Below are positions 1 to 6,772 of a DNA stretch of 33,923 bases, in pieces (the stretch's first letter is position 1; each line of letters opens with the position of its first letter). The notes under the pieces are model-generated. The model was given only the letters and a program-made list of their open reading frames with translations, did no database searches and had not been told where the DNA came from. Position numbers and translations under genes: made by a program. The stretch is from an uncultured Collinsella sp. (lineage in GTDB: Bacteria > Actinomycetota > Coriobacteriia > Coriobacteriales > Coriobacteriaceae), in assembly GCA_958443615.1 (NCBI GenBank), contig CAUCLI010000016.1, positions 1 to 33,923 of the forward strand, written 5' to 3'.

Positions 1-177
1 GACCTTGTGGCCCGCGCGCGCCAGCTCGACGGCGAGCGTGCCGGTGACGAGGGACTTGCCCACGCCGCCCTTGCCGGACAGCACGGCGATGACGCGCTTG
101 ACCTCGGACAAGTTGTTCTCCTCGAATTCCTGTGGGGCGGTCTGGCCGCCAGCGGCGTTCGCGTGTTCGCAGCTCAT
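1..177 (-). CDS. mrp: Mrp/NBP35-type iron-sulfur P-loop ATPase, 5' fragment cut by window edge
   Basis: Only the first 59 codons are present, reading leftwards off the window. After a short Ala/Gly-rich leader containing one cysteine (Cys3) comes a deviant Walker A motif, SGKGGVGKS (residues 33-41), followed by a helix ending ELARAGHKV. The double-lysine Walker A is the signature of the SIMIBI class (Mrp/ApbC, NBP35, MinD, ParA). The sequence V-K-R-V-I-A-V-L-S-G-K-G-G-V-G-K-S directly after a Cys-containing leader fits Mrp/NBP35, which bind and transfer Fe-S clusters in the cytoplasm, better than ParA or MinD. The ATG at 177 follows a GAAAGGA ribosome site with good spacing. The gene is divergent from the dehydrogenase at 397. 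The C-terminal CxxC that would confirm Mrp lies outside, so the exact subfamily is inferred. Confidence 0.8.
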   Translation of the reverse strand, partial: MSCEHANAAGGQTAPQEFEENNLSEVKRVIAVLSGKGGVGKSLVTGTLAVELARAGHKV

Positions 178-214
178 ATGCGATTCCTTTCACGTGCGAA
201 TCTGAACGAGTCCC

Positions 215-220
215 ATTGTA
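215..220 (-). promoter_or_regulatory. Putative -10 box for the Mrp-like gene
   Basis: Read on the minus strand this is TACAAT, five of six matches to TATAAT, about 38 bases upstream of the ATG at 177. No convincing -35 box lies 16-18 bases further upstream. This pattern of a good -10 with a weak -35 recurs elsewhere in the window. Confidence 0.4.
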
Positions 221-353
221 CTCGCCTTGGGGAGCTGCGGCGTGCGGACGCCGATGCCAGTCTCCGTCCCCGCGTCCGTCCGCCGATTGCCGTCGTTCCA
301 TAAGGCGAATAACCGTTTTATCTTTGGGGGAGAATGGCTACGGTAAGAAAGAT

Positions 354-376
354 GGGCGCGAAGACAGTGCGCGCCC
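354..376 (+). other. Leader hairpin upstream of the dehydrogenase
   Basis: A perfect 7-bp stem, GGGCGCG / CGCGCCC, with a 9-base loop ends 7 bases before the GAAAGGA ribosome site of the gene at 397. No T-run follows, so it is not an intrinsic terminator. It may stabilise the 5' end of the mRNA or shape initiation. Similar stems precede satA, nanA and gapA. Confidence 0.45.
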
Positions 377-396
377 CGTACCCGAAAGGAACGCTC

Positions 397-1146
397 ATGC
401 TGCTCGAAGGCAAGAAGGCAATCATCACCGGCGGAACCCGTGGTATCGGCTACGCCATCGCGGCCCGCTTCATCGAGGAGGGCGCGTGCGTGACCGTGTT
501 CGGCTCCCGTCAGGAGACGGCCGATAAGGCTGTCGAGCAGCTGCTCGCCGCCTATCCCGAGGCCAAGGTTTGGGGCCGCACCTGCGATCTCACCGACCTC
601 GACGCCGTGACCGAGGCCTTCCGTGCCGCCGCCGAGGATATGGGCGGCGTCGACACCATCGTCAACAACGCCGGCATCTCCCAGTCCACCCCGCTGCTCG
701 ACTACACGGCTGAGGACTGGAAGAAGATCGTGGACCTCAACGTCACCGCGGTCTTCAACGGCTGCCGCGCCGGCGCCCAGCTCATGATCGAGGCCGGCCA
801 CGGCGGCACCATCACCACCACCAGCTCCATGGTCTCCAAGTACGGTCAGCCTTCCGGTTGCGGCTACCCGACCTCCAAGTACGCCGTCAACGGCCTCACC
901 CAGAGCCTCTCCCGCGAGCTCGCCCCCAAGGGCATCCGCGTGAACGCCGTGGCGCCGGGCATCACCAAGACGGACATGGTCGCAGCCCTGCCTGAGAAGA
1001 TGATCCAGCCGCTCATCGCCACCATCCCGCTTGGCCGCATCGGCGAGCCCGAGGACGTCGCCAACGCCTTCGTGTACCTGGCGAGCGACATGAGCTCCTA
1101 TGTCACCGGCGCGGTCATCCCCGTCGACGGCGCAGCCCGCAGCTAG
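397..1146 (+). CDS. Short-chain dehydrogenase/reductase (SDR), FabG-like
   Basis: A 249-residue classical SDR, predicted to be a soluble NAD(P)H-dependent oxidoreductase of hydroxyl/keto groups. Visible motifs are the Rossmann TGGTRGIG at residues 11-18, DLTD at 64-67, NNAG at 90-93, and the catalytic tetrad N115, S144, Y157, K161 (YPTSK). Arg38 just after strand beta-2 (GSR) favours NADP(H) over NAD(H). The length is normal. An in-frame ATG lies further upstream at 334, but the ATG at 397 is preferred because GAAAGGA sits 6 bases before it and the protein then begins at the usual LEGKKAIITGG. It stands alone between the divergent Mrp-like gene and a strong terminator at 1205. Substrate cannot be read from sequence. 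3-Oxoacyl-ACP reductase or a hydroxysteroid dehydrogenase are both possible; it does not resemble the Collinsella 7-beta-HSDH as I remember that sequence. Confidence 0.9.
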   Translation: MLLEGKKAIITGGTRGIGYAIAARFIEEGACVTVFGSRQETADKAVEQLLAAYPEAKVWGRTCDLTDLDAVTEAFRAAAEDMGGVDTIVNNAGISQSTPLLDYTAEDWKKIVDLNVTAVFNGCRAGAQLMIEAGHGGTITTTSSMVSKYGQPSGCGYPTSKYAVNGLTQSLSRELAPKGIRVNAVAPGITKTDMVAALPEKMIQPLIATIPLGRIGEPEDVANAFVYLASDMSSYVTGAVIPVDGAARS

Positions 1147-1204
1147 GCGCACCTCACGGCACGTACTCAGCTAGATAGGCGGCGACACCCGCATAAGCTG
1201 ATTC

Positions 1205-1238
1205 GGGCGGACCGGGAGCGGCTCTCGGTCCGCCCTTT
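1205..1238 (+). terminator. Rho-independent terminator after the SDR gene
   Basis: GGGCGGACCG (1205-1214) pairs perfectly with CGGTCCGCCC (1226-1235). The loop can extend the stem, and TTT follows. It lies 60 bases after the SDR stop codon. Confidence 0.8.
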
Positions 1239-1373
1239 CGCGTCTCCGACATGCGTGCCGATCGTTGTGACCTGCGCGCATGTCGCAGGGCTTCCCGTTC
1301 AATTATTCCGAGGCATGTGTGCTCGTGTCCTGGACGCCGCCGCTTGCGAGGACATGCAATGCGCGCGCAAAAG

Positions 1374-1404
1374 TGCGCAATTGAGGACCGTCCCCAACTG
1401 CGCA
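1374..1404. repeat. REP-like imperfect palindrome
   Basis: TGCGCAATTGAGG (1374-1386) faces CCCCAACTGCGCA (1392-1404); 11 of 13 positions pair around a 5-base loop. The core GAGGACCGTCCCC resembles the GGGGACGG-type repetitive extragenic palindromes associated with REP elements. That resemblance is from memory. It lies 12 bases before the 58-bp palindrome. The rest of 1147-1694 holds only the terminator, that palindrome and the uvrA promoter; no protein-coding gene is supported there. Confidence 0.5.
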
Positions 1405-1415
1405 TGGGCGTGATC

Positions 1416-1473
1416 GGTAGCACAACTCGACAAAACTTCGGCAAATCGCGAAGTTTTGTCGAGTTGTGCTACC
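1416..1473. repeat. 58-bp palindromic repeat, copy 1
   Basis: A 25-base arm beginning GGTAGCACAACTCGACAA (1416-1440) is followed by an 8-base loop (GCAAATCG) and its exact reverse complement (1449-1473). The same arms occur at 31881-31938 and 33871-33923. This copy has a different loop from the other two. It is intergenic between the SDR gene and uvrA. No T-run follows directly, although GTTTTGCG comes after it. The length, perfection and multiple copies point to a dispersed REP/MITE-like element rather than a terminator. Confidence 0.9.
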
Positions 1474-1598
1474 GTTTTGCGATCTGGCGCGTTCTGTGGC
1501 GGACGTGGTGGGCCTCGCGCCGGGAAACCGATCCCGTGCACCCTCGAGCACCCCGCCCAATCGAACAAAGCGTGCAGGAAACGTGGGCGGTTGCCAGG

Positions 1599-1630
1599 CG
1601 AACATGCGTGCGACCGTATGGCGGTACACT
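1599..1630 (+). promoter_or_regulatory. Putative uvrA promoter with SOS (LexA)-box-like sequence
   Basis: CGAACATGCGTGCG (1599-1612) matches the actinobacterial/Bacillus LexA consensus CGAAC-N4-GTTCG at all but one fixed position (GTGCG for GTTCG). It is followed 12 bases later by TACACT (1625-1630), a plausible -10 box, placing the box where the -35 region would be. The start of uvrA is at 1695. uvrA is a classic SOS gene, so the placement makes sense, but single-mismatch matches can arise by chance in GC-rich DNA. Confidence 0.4.
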
Positions 1631-1694
1631 AAGGGGTTAGATGCGAAAGTGTCTATGAGCCATATCCGATTTCGCGTCAGATAAGGACTTCCCC

Positions 1695-4577
1695 ATGTCT
1701 GATTCCTCCATCGTCATCAAGGGCGCCCGCGAGCACAACCTGCAGGACATCGATGTCGAGATACCGCGTGACAAGCTCGTCGTGATCACGGGCCTGTCCG
1801 GCTCGGGCAAATCGAGCCTCGCCTTCGACACCATCTACGCGGAAGGGCAGCGCCGCTACGTCGAGAGCCTCTCCAGCTATGCGCGCCAGTTCCTCGGCCA
1901 GATGGACAAGCCCGATCTCGACTCGATCGACGGGCTTTCGCCTGCGGTCTCCATCGATCAGAAGACGACTTCCAAGAACCCGCGCTCCACGGTCGGCACC
2001 GTCACCGAGATCTACGATTACCTGCGCCTGCTCTACGCGCGCATCGGCGTGCCCCACTGTCCCGAGTGCGGTCGCGAGATCGAGCGCCAGACGACCGACC
2101 AGGTCGCTGACAAGATTCTCGCCGCCGGCCAAGGGCGCCGCGCCTTCGTGCTCGCGCCCGTGGTGCAGGGGCGCAAGGGCGAGTTCGTCAAGCTCCTCGA
2201 GGACTTGCGCGCCGAGGGCTTCTCGCGCGTGCGCATCGACGGCGAGGTCCGCAGCCTCGATGAGACCATCGAGCTCGACAAGAAGTTCAAGCACACGATC
2301 GAGGTCGTCGTCGACCGCATCGTGATCCGCGAGACGAGCCTGGGCCGCATCGCCGAATCCGTCGAGCAGGCGACCAAGCTCGCCCATGGCAACGTGTCGG
2401 TCTACCTGCTGCCCGACCGCGACGCGCCGGAAGGGGAGGACGGCGACCTGCTCACGTACTCGCTCGCACTCGCCTGTCCCGAGCACGGCCACTCCATCGA
2501 CGACCTGCAGCCGCGCGACTTCTCCTTCAACGCCCCCTACGGCGCCTGCCCCGAGTGCGACGGTTTGGGCTTTAAGAAAGTCGTCGATGCCGAGGCGCTC
2601 ATCGAGGATCCGAGCCTCTCCATCGAGGAGGGCGTATTCGGCAGCTTCTTCGGCAAATCGAACTACTATCCGCAGATCTTCCGCGCTCTGTGCGTCCACC
2701 TCAAAGTCGATCCCGCAACGCCTTGGAAAGACCTGCCCGCGCGCGTGCGCAAGGTGTTCCTCGACGGCTTGGGCGACAAGAAGATGCGCGTCGATTACAA
2801 GACGCAAGATGGCCGTGACACGCATTGGTTCACCAAGTACTCCGGCGTCCGCAACATCTTGTACGAGCGCTACATCGAGACGACGAACGAGAACACCAAG
2901 GCGAAGCTCGAGCGCTACATTCGCGAGGAGCCTTGTTCGACATGCCGTGGGGCGCGCCTGCGACCCGAGATGCTCGCGGTCACCGTGGGCGGCAAGTCCA
3001 TCTACGAGGTCTGCTGCATGAGCTGCCGAGAGTCGCTCGCGTTCTTCGACGGCCTCGAGCTCACCGAGCGTGAGGCGTTCATCGGCCGCGCCATTGTGAA
3101 GGAGATCGGCGAGCGTCTGCGCTTCCTGGTGGACGTCGGTCTCGACTACCTCACCCTCGACCGAGCATCCGCCACGCTCTCCGGTGGAGAGGCCCAGCGC
3201 ATCCGCCTCGCGACCCAGATCGGCGCCGGGCTCATGGGCGTGCTCTACATCCTGGACGAGCCGTCGATCGGCCTTCACCAGCGCGACAACGAGCGGCTCA
3301 TCGCCACGCTCGAGCGTTTGCGCGACCTCGGCAACACCGTCATCGTGGTCGAGCACGACGAGGACACCATCCGCGCGGCGGATTTCGTGGTTGATATGGG
3401 GCCGGGTGCCGGCGAGCACGGCGGCAAGGTCGTGTGCGCCGGGACGGCGGAGCAGCTCATGGGCTGCCCCGATTCGCTCACGGGCGCCTATCTCTCGGGC
3501 GCGCGCATGGTGCGTCTGCCCGAGGAGCGACGCAACCCGGGTCGCGGTGCGCTCAAGATCACGGGCGCCAAGGCCAACAACTTGCATAACGTCACCGCCG
3601 AGATCGAGTTCGGCACCCTCACGGTGGTGACGGGCGTTTCGGGTTCTGGCAAGAGCTCGCTGGTGACCGACACCATCGCCCCCGCGCTCACCAACGCGGT
3701 GCACAATTCGACCCGCGTCGTGGGGCCCTACAAGACGATCGAGGGCATCGACCAGATCGACAAGGTCATCGACATCGACCAGAGCCCGATCGGCCGCACG
3801 CCCCGTTCCAACCCGGCGACCTATATCGGCCTGTGGGACGACCTGCGCGCGCTGTTCGCGAGCGTGCCCGAGTCAAAGGCGCGCGGCTATTCGCCGGGTC
3901 GCTTCTCGTTCAACGTCCCCGGCGGTCGCTGCGAGGCATGCAAAGGCGACGGCCAGATCAAGATCGAGATGCACTTCCTGCCCGACATCTACGTCCCGTG
4001 CGAGGTCTGCGGCGGCAAGCGCTACAACCGCGAGACGCTCGAGGTGCGTTATCGCAACAAGACCATCGCCGACGTGCTCGACATGTCCGTGACCGAGGCG
4101 CTCGCGTTCTTCGGCAACATCCCGCAGATCAAGCGCAAGCTGCAGACGCTCTATGATGTGGGGCTGGGCTACGTGCGCCTGGGGCAGCCGGCGACGACGC
4201 TGTCCGGCGGCGAGGCGCAGCGCGTGAAGCTCGCGAAGGAGCTGCATCGCAAGCAGACGGGCAAGACGTTCTACATCCTGGACGAGCCCACCACGGGCCT
4301 GCACTTCGAAGACGTCCGCCAGCTCGTCGACGTGCTGCAGCGCTTGGTGGATGCGGGAAACACGGTCCTGGTGATCGAGCACAACCTCGATGTCATCAAG
4401 GTCGCCGACCGCATCATCGACCTCGGCCCCGCGGGCGGAGACGGCGGTGGGCCCATCGTGGTTTCCGGCACCCCGGAGAAGGTCGCGGCGTGCGAGAAGA
4501 GCTATACGGGCAAGTTCCTGGCACCTCTGCTCGCGCGAGATCGCGAGCGGATGGCGAAGGGGGCCGTGGAGGAATAG
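1695..4577 (+). CDS. uvrA: UvrABC excinuclease subunit A
   Basis: A 960-residue ATPase that, as a dimer with UvrB, scans DNA for bulky lesions in nucleotide excision repair. Two ABC modules are complete: Walker A GLSGSGKS at residues 33-40 and GVSGSGKS at 647-654, two LSGGEAQR signatures, and the Walker B segments ILDEPSIGLH and ILDEPTTGLH. The C-terminal zinc module (CEAC...CEVC) around residues 750-780 is intact. In the first zinc module the leading pair reads CPEH instead of CPxC, with CPEC following, so zinc there may use a histidine or be lost. Length is normal. The ATG at 1695 has AAGGA eleven bases upstream. A possible SOS box precedes it, and the ybaK-like gene follows 78 bases later. 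uvrC lies about 7 kb downstream; uvrB is not in the window. Confidence 0.98.
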   Translation: MSDSSIVIKGAREHNLQDIDVEIPRDKLVVITGLSGSGKSSLAFDTIYAEGQRRYVESLSSYARQFLGQMDKPDLDSIDGLSPAVSIDQKTTSKNPRSTVGTVTEIYDYLRLLYARIGVPHCPECGREIERQTTDQVADKILAAGQGRRAFVLAPVVQGRKGEFVKLLEDLRAEGFSRVRIDGEVRSLDETIELDKKFKHTIEVVVDRIVIRETSLGRIAESVEQATKLAHGNVSVYLLPDRDAPEGEDGDLLTYSLALACPEHGHSIDDLQPRDFSFNAPYGACPECDGLGFKKVVDAEALIEDPSLSIEEGVFGSFFGKSNYYPQIFRALCVHLKVDPATPWKDLPARVRKVFLDGLGDKKMRVDYKTQDGRDTHWFTKYSGVRNILYERYIETTNENTKAKLERYIREEPCSTCRGARLRPEMLAVTVGGKSIYEVCCMSCRESLAFFDGLELTEREAFIGRAIVKEIGERLRFLVDVGLDYLTLDRASATLSGGEAQRIRLATQIGAGLMGVLYILDEPSIGLHQRDNERLIATLERLRDLGNTVIVVEHDEDTIRAADFVVDMGPGAGEHGGKVVCAGTAEQLMGCPDSLTGAYLSGARMVRLPEERRNPGRGALKITGAKANNLHNVTAEIEFGTLTVVTGVSGSGKSSLVTDTIAPALTNAVHNSTRVVGPYKTIEGIDQIDKVIDIDQSPIGRTPRSNPATYIGLWDDLRALFASVPESKARGYSPGRFSFNVPGGRCEACKGDGQIKIEMHFLPDIYVPCEVCGGKRYNRETLEVRYRNKTIADVLDMSVTEALAFFGNIPQIKRKLQTLYDVGLGYVRLGQPATTLSGGEAQRVKLAKELHRKQTGKTFYILDEPTTGLHFEDVRQLVDVLQRLVDAGNTVLVIEHNLDVIKVADRIIDLGPAGGDGGGPIVVSGTPEKVAACEKSYTGKFLAPLLARDRERMAKGAVEE

Positions 4578-4584
4578 GCATGCC

Positions 4585-4604
4585 GTGCGCCGCTGGCGGC
4601 GCAC
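4585..4604 (+). other. Intergenic hairpin between uvrA and ybaK
   Basis: A perfect 9-bp stem, GTGCGCCGC / GCGGCGCAC, with a 2-base loop begins 8 bases after the uvrA stop. There is no T-run, so termination is unlikely. It could mark a processing site between the two genes. Confidence 0.4.
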
Positions 4605-4655
4605 GCGCGATTGCCGTCGAACGGCCTGCCGTTGAGATGAAAGGTTCGAGGGCGT

Positions 4656-5153
4656 ATGGCGAAAGCCCCGAAGGTGCAGAAGACGAACGCGATGCGGGAG
4701 CTCGAGCGCAAGGGCGTCCCGTACATTTTGCATACCTATGAGGACGACGGCGTGGAGGCCCGCGGTTTGGGCGAGGCGATCGCCGAGCAGCTGGGCGAGG
4801 ATCCGGGCCAGGGCTTCAAGACGCTCGTCACCGTGAGCCCCGCGGGCAACCACGTGGTGTGTTGCGTGCCCGTCGCCGAGGAGCTGGATTTCAAGGCCGC
4901 CGCCCGCGCGGTGGGGGAGAAGTCGCTTGAGATGCTGCCGACCAAACAGCTGACCGCGGTGACCGGCTATGTGCGCGGCGGGTGCTCGCCCATAGGCATG
5001 AAGCGCGCATTCCCCACCGTGTTCGATGAGACATGCGTGCTCTTCGACACCGTCTTCATCTCAGGGGGCCGCCGTGGCATCCAGCTCGAGGTGCCGGTTG
5101 AACACCTTCTGAACTGCGTTGATGCGGTTGTCGCGGACATCTGCCGCGCGTGA
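4656..5153 (+). CDS. ybaK: YbaK/EbsC family Cys-tRNA(Pro) deacylase
   Basis: A 165-residue protein of the YbaK/ProX editing family, which hydrolyses Cys-tRNA(Pro) made in error by prolyl-tRNA synthetase. Family landmarks are the GFKTLV segment with Lys55 (the conserved lysine of the active pocket), the central VPVAEELDFKAAA helix, and GGCSPIGMKR near residues 108-117, followed by the GGRRGIQLEV strand. Length matches the family (about 155-165). The ATG at 4656 is preceded by GAGGG at short spacing and by AAAGG further back. It lies in the same direction as uvrA, 78 bases after it, so co-transcription is likely. The exact tRNA specificity (YbaK versus other INS-superfamily deacylases) is inferred from overall similarity. 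Confidence 0.9.
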   Translation: MAKAPKVQKTNAMRELERKGVPYILHTYEDDGVEARGLGEAIAEQLGEDPGQGFKTLVTVSPAGNHVVCCVPVAEELDFKAAARAVGEKSLEMLPTKQLTAVTGYVRGGCSPIGMKRAFPTVFDETCVLFDTVFISGGRRGIQLEVPVEHLLNCVDAVVADICRA

Positions 5154-5316
5154 TGCCCGTGTGACGGCGCCGCGCGGTCGAGCGGGAGCCCTCCCGGAGC
5201 CCCCGTGCGTGTCGATGATCTTGAGGGAGGGCGCGTACCTGGGATTCAGGTTAAAGCTGACCTTGAGAGTTCCCTGTGCGTTCTGTGAGAATCGGAGGCC
5301 GTCCCTATCGCCCCCA

Positions 5317-5322
5317 TACAAT
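5317..5322 (+). promoter_or_regulatory. Putative -10 box of the first NlpC/P60 gene
   Basis: TACAAT, five of six to consensus, 51 bases upstream of the ATG at 5373, in a locally AT-rich stretch. No good -35 is seen at 16-18 bases. The gap 5154-5372 otherwise contains only weak hairpins. Confidence 0.4.
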
Positions 5323-5372
5323 ATTGAACGTAGTTTTCTGTTCATTATCTCGGTTCGCGAAAGGACTCATAC

Positions 5373-6527
5373 ATGAGAATCCACCGCAGCCCTTCCTTTG
5401 GCGCCCGCTGCGCCGTTATCGCCGGACTCACGTGCGCCATCATGGCCACCTCCGTTCCCGTGCCCGCATATGCGGACCTGAGCTCCGATCTGGCTTCCGC
5501 CCGTGCCGAGCTCGAGCAGATCGGCACCGAGTACGCGGCCATCAACAATGAGATCTCCGTGCTCAGCACCGAGCTCCAGACCACCGTCAAGGAGATCGAG
5601 GAGACCTCCGGCAAGCTCAACGCCGCAAAGGACGAATTGGCGGGTTACACCTCGCTCGGCTATAAGGAGGGAGGCGTCTCCCTTACCAAGGTGATCGTGA
5701 ATTCCACGAGCCTGAGCGATATGCTCTCCCGCCTGTACTACGCGAACAAGGTCTCAACTGCCCAAGCCGAGCTCATCAACGAGGTGAAGGAGCTCCAGGG
5801 CGAGCTTGAGAAGCAGCAGAGCGACCAGCAGGCCGCCATGGATAGCGCGAGTGAGCGCCTTGCGGAGCAGGCGGAGAACCAGGCGCGCGCCGCCGCGGTG
5901 GTCGCCTCCCTCGACGCCCAGCTCCAGGAGCAGCTCGCCGCCGAGGCGGCGGCAAACGAGGCTCTGCAGCAGGGGATGAACTCCGCTCAGGACAACAACG
6001 CCCCCGGCATCGGCACGGGCACCGGCAGCCAGGGCGGCGACCAGACGGATGTGACGCCCTCCGACCCCGATCCCGTCCCGCCGACCTCCCAGGGCGGCGG
6101 CAACTCCGGCGGCGGCAGCTCGGGCAGCTCGGGGTCCGGCAACTCTGGTGGCGGTAACGGCGGCGTGAGCACCGTCGGCGCCGCGGCGCTCAATGTCGCA
6201 CTTCGCTACGAGGGCACTCCGTACGCGTGGGGAGGCGATTCCCCGGAGGAGGGCTTCGACTGCTCCGGCCTGACCATGTACTCCTACGCCCAGATCGGCA
6301 TCTCGATCCCCCGCACCGATAGCGCCCAGCTCGCGGCGCTTCAGCGCAGGGGCCGCTTCACCACCAACATCAACGAGCTCCAGTACGGCGACCTCGTGTT
6401 CTTCCCCGGTCACGTCGCCTTCTACGTCGGCAACGGCAACTGCTACGGCGCCCGCCGCCCGGGCGTCGGCGCCAGCACGACCAAGATGGCGTATTTCGGA
6501 GCGTTCCTGGGCGGCGGCAACTTCTAA
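5373..6527 (+). CDS. Secreted coiled-coil NlpC/P60 peptidoglycan endopeptidase A
   Basis: A 384-residue exported wall hydrolase. The order is: a signal peptide (basic start, hydrophobic stretch, likely cleavage after Ala-Tyr-Ala34); a long Glu/Gln/Ala-rich coiled coil (about 36-200); a Gly/Ser/Pro linker (about 205-265); and a C-terminal NlpC/P60 domain with the catalytic FDCSGL (Cys297) and GHVAFYVG (His347). This layout is that of RipA/CwlO-type DL-endopeptidases that cut stem peptides, where the coiled coil often docks with an FtsEX-like regulator and holds the enzyme in check. The start has GAAAGG upstream. The stop codon overlaps an ATG (TAATG), but the following reading frame is doubtful (see 6528-6772). 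A paralogue of the same plan, with its catalytic Cys at the same residue number, is at 10605. Confidence 0.93.
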   Translation: MRIHRSPSFGARCAVIAGLTCAIMATSVPVPAYADLSSDLASARAELEQIGTEYAAINNEISVLSTELQTTVKEIEETSGKLNAAKDELAGYTSLGYKEGGVSLTKVIVNSTSLSDMLSRLYYANKVSTAQAELINEVKELQGELEKQQSDQQAAMDSASERLAEQAENQARAAAVVASLDAQLQEQLAAEAAANEALQQGMNSAQDNNAPGIGTGTGSQGGDQTDVTPSDPDPVPPTSQGGGNSGGGSSGSSGSGNSGGGNGGVSTVGAAALNVALRYEGTPYAWGGDSPEEGFDCSGLTMYSYAQIGISIPRTDSAQLAALQRRGRFTTNINELQYGDLVFFPGHVAFYVGNGNCYGARRPGVGASTTKMAYFGAFLGGGNF

Positions 6528-6772
6528 TGCCCCGTGCCTTTTCGCAGGGCGACGCCCCCGGTGAAGGGGGCCTTCGCCGTAAGGGCGGTGCCCATTTCAG
6601 ACGACCTGGAGACGAACCGGGTGAAATCCGCGCGATCGCATCGCGGCGCCCCGATGGGGGTGTCCGCGGCGGCGCCCATTTCAAGTCCGGCGCGGGCTCC
6701 TGCGCCCCGGCTGCAGGGGGCCGCCTCGATGTGCCGGGGTCTCCCGAGAAGGGCGCCACGGCTCAAGACGAT
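6528..6772 (+). other. Intergenic segment with hairpin and short direct repeats before murJ
   Basis: The murJ frame stays open through here back to an ATG at 6527, but the would-be peptide is Gly/Arg/Pro/Ala-rich with no membrane or family character, so I treat it as non-coding. It contains a strong interrupted hairpin (6548-6578; GCCCCC / GGGGGC core) and a 16-base motif present twice, GGCGGTGCCCATTTCA at 6584 and GGCGGCGCCCATTTCA at 6668. A TGAAAT between them faces the first ATTTCA. There is no T-run, so it is not a clear terminator. It could be a decayed interspersed repeat or a murJ leader. Confidence 0.4.

Noticed and set aside
1251..1684. Overlapping short open frames on both strands through the 58-bp palindrome
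   Set aside because: The palindrome reads open in several frames on both strands, giving similar short peptides. There is no ribosome site, no family signal and no consistent start.
1677..3704. A long minus-strand frame opposite uvrA
   Set aside because: It is a shadow of uvrA: the same low-information composition, no ribosome site, and complete UvrA motifs on the plus strand.
5061..5345. A minus-strand frame of 94 codons between ybaK and the first NlpC/P60 gene
   Set aside because: It overlaps the conserved C-terminus of the YbaK-like protein, lacks a ribosome site, and its peptide shows no recognisable domain.
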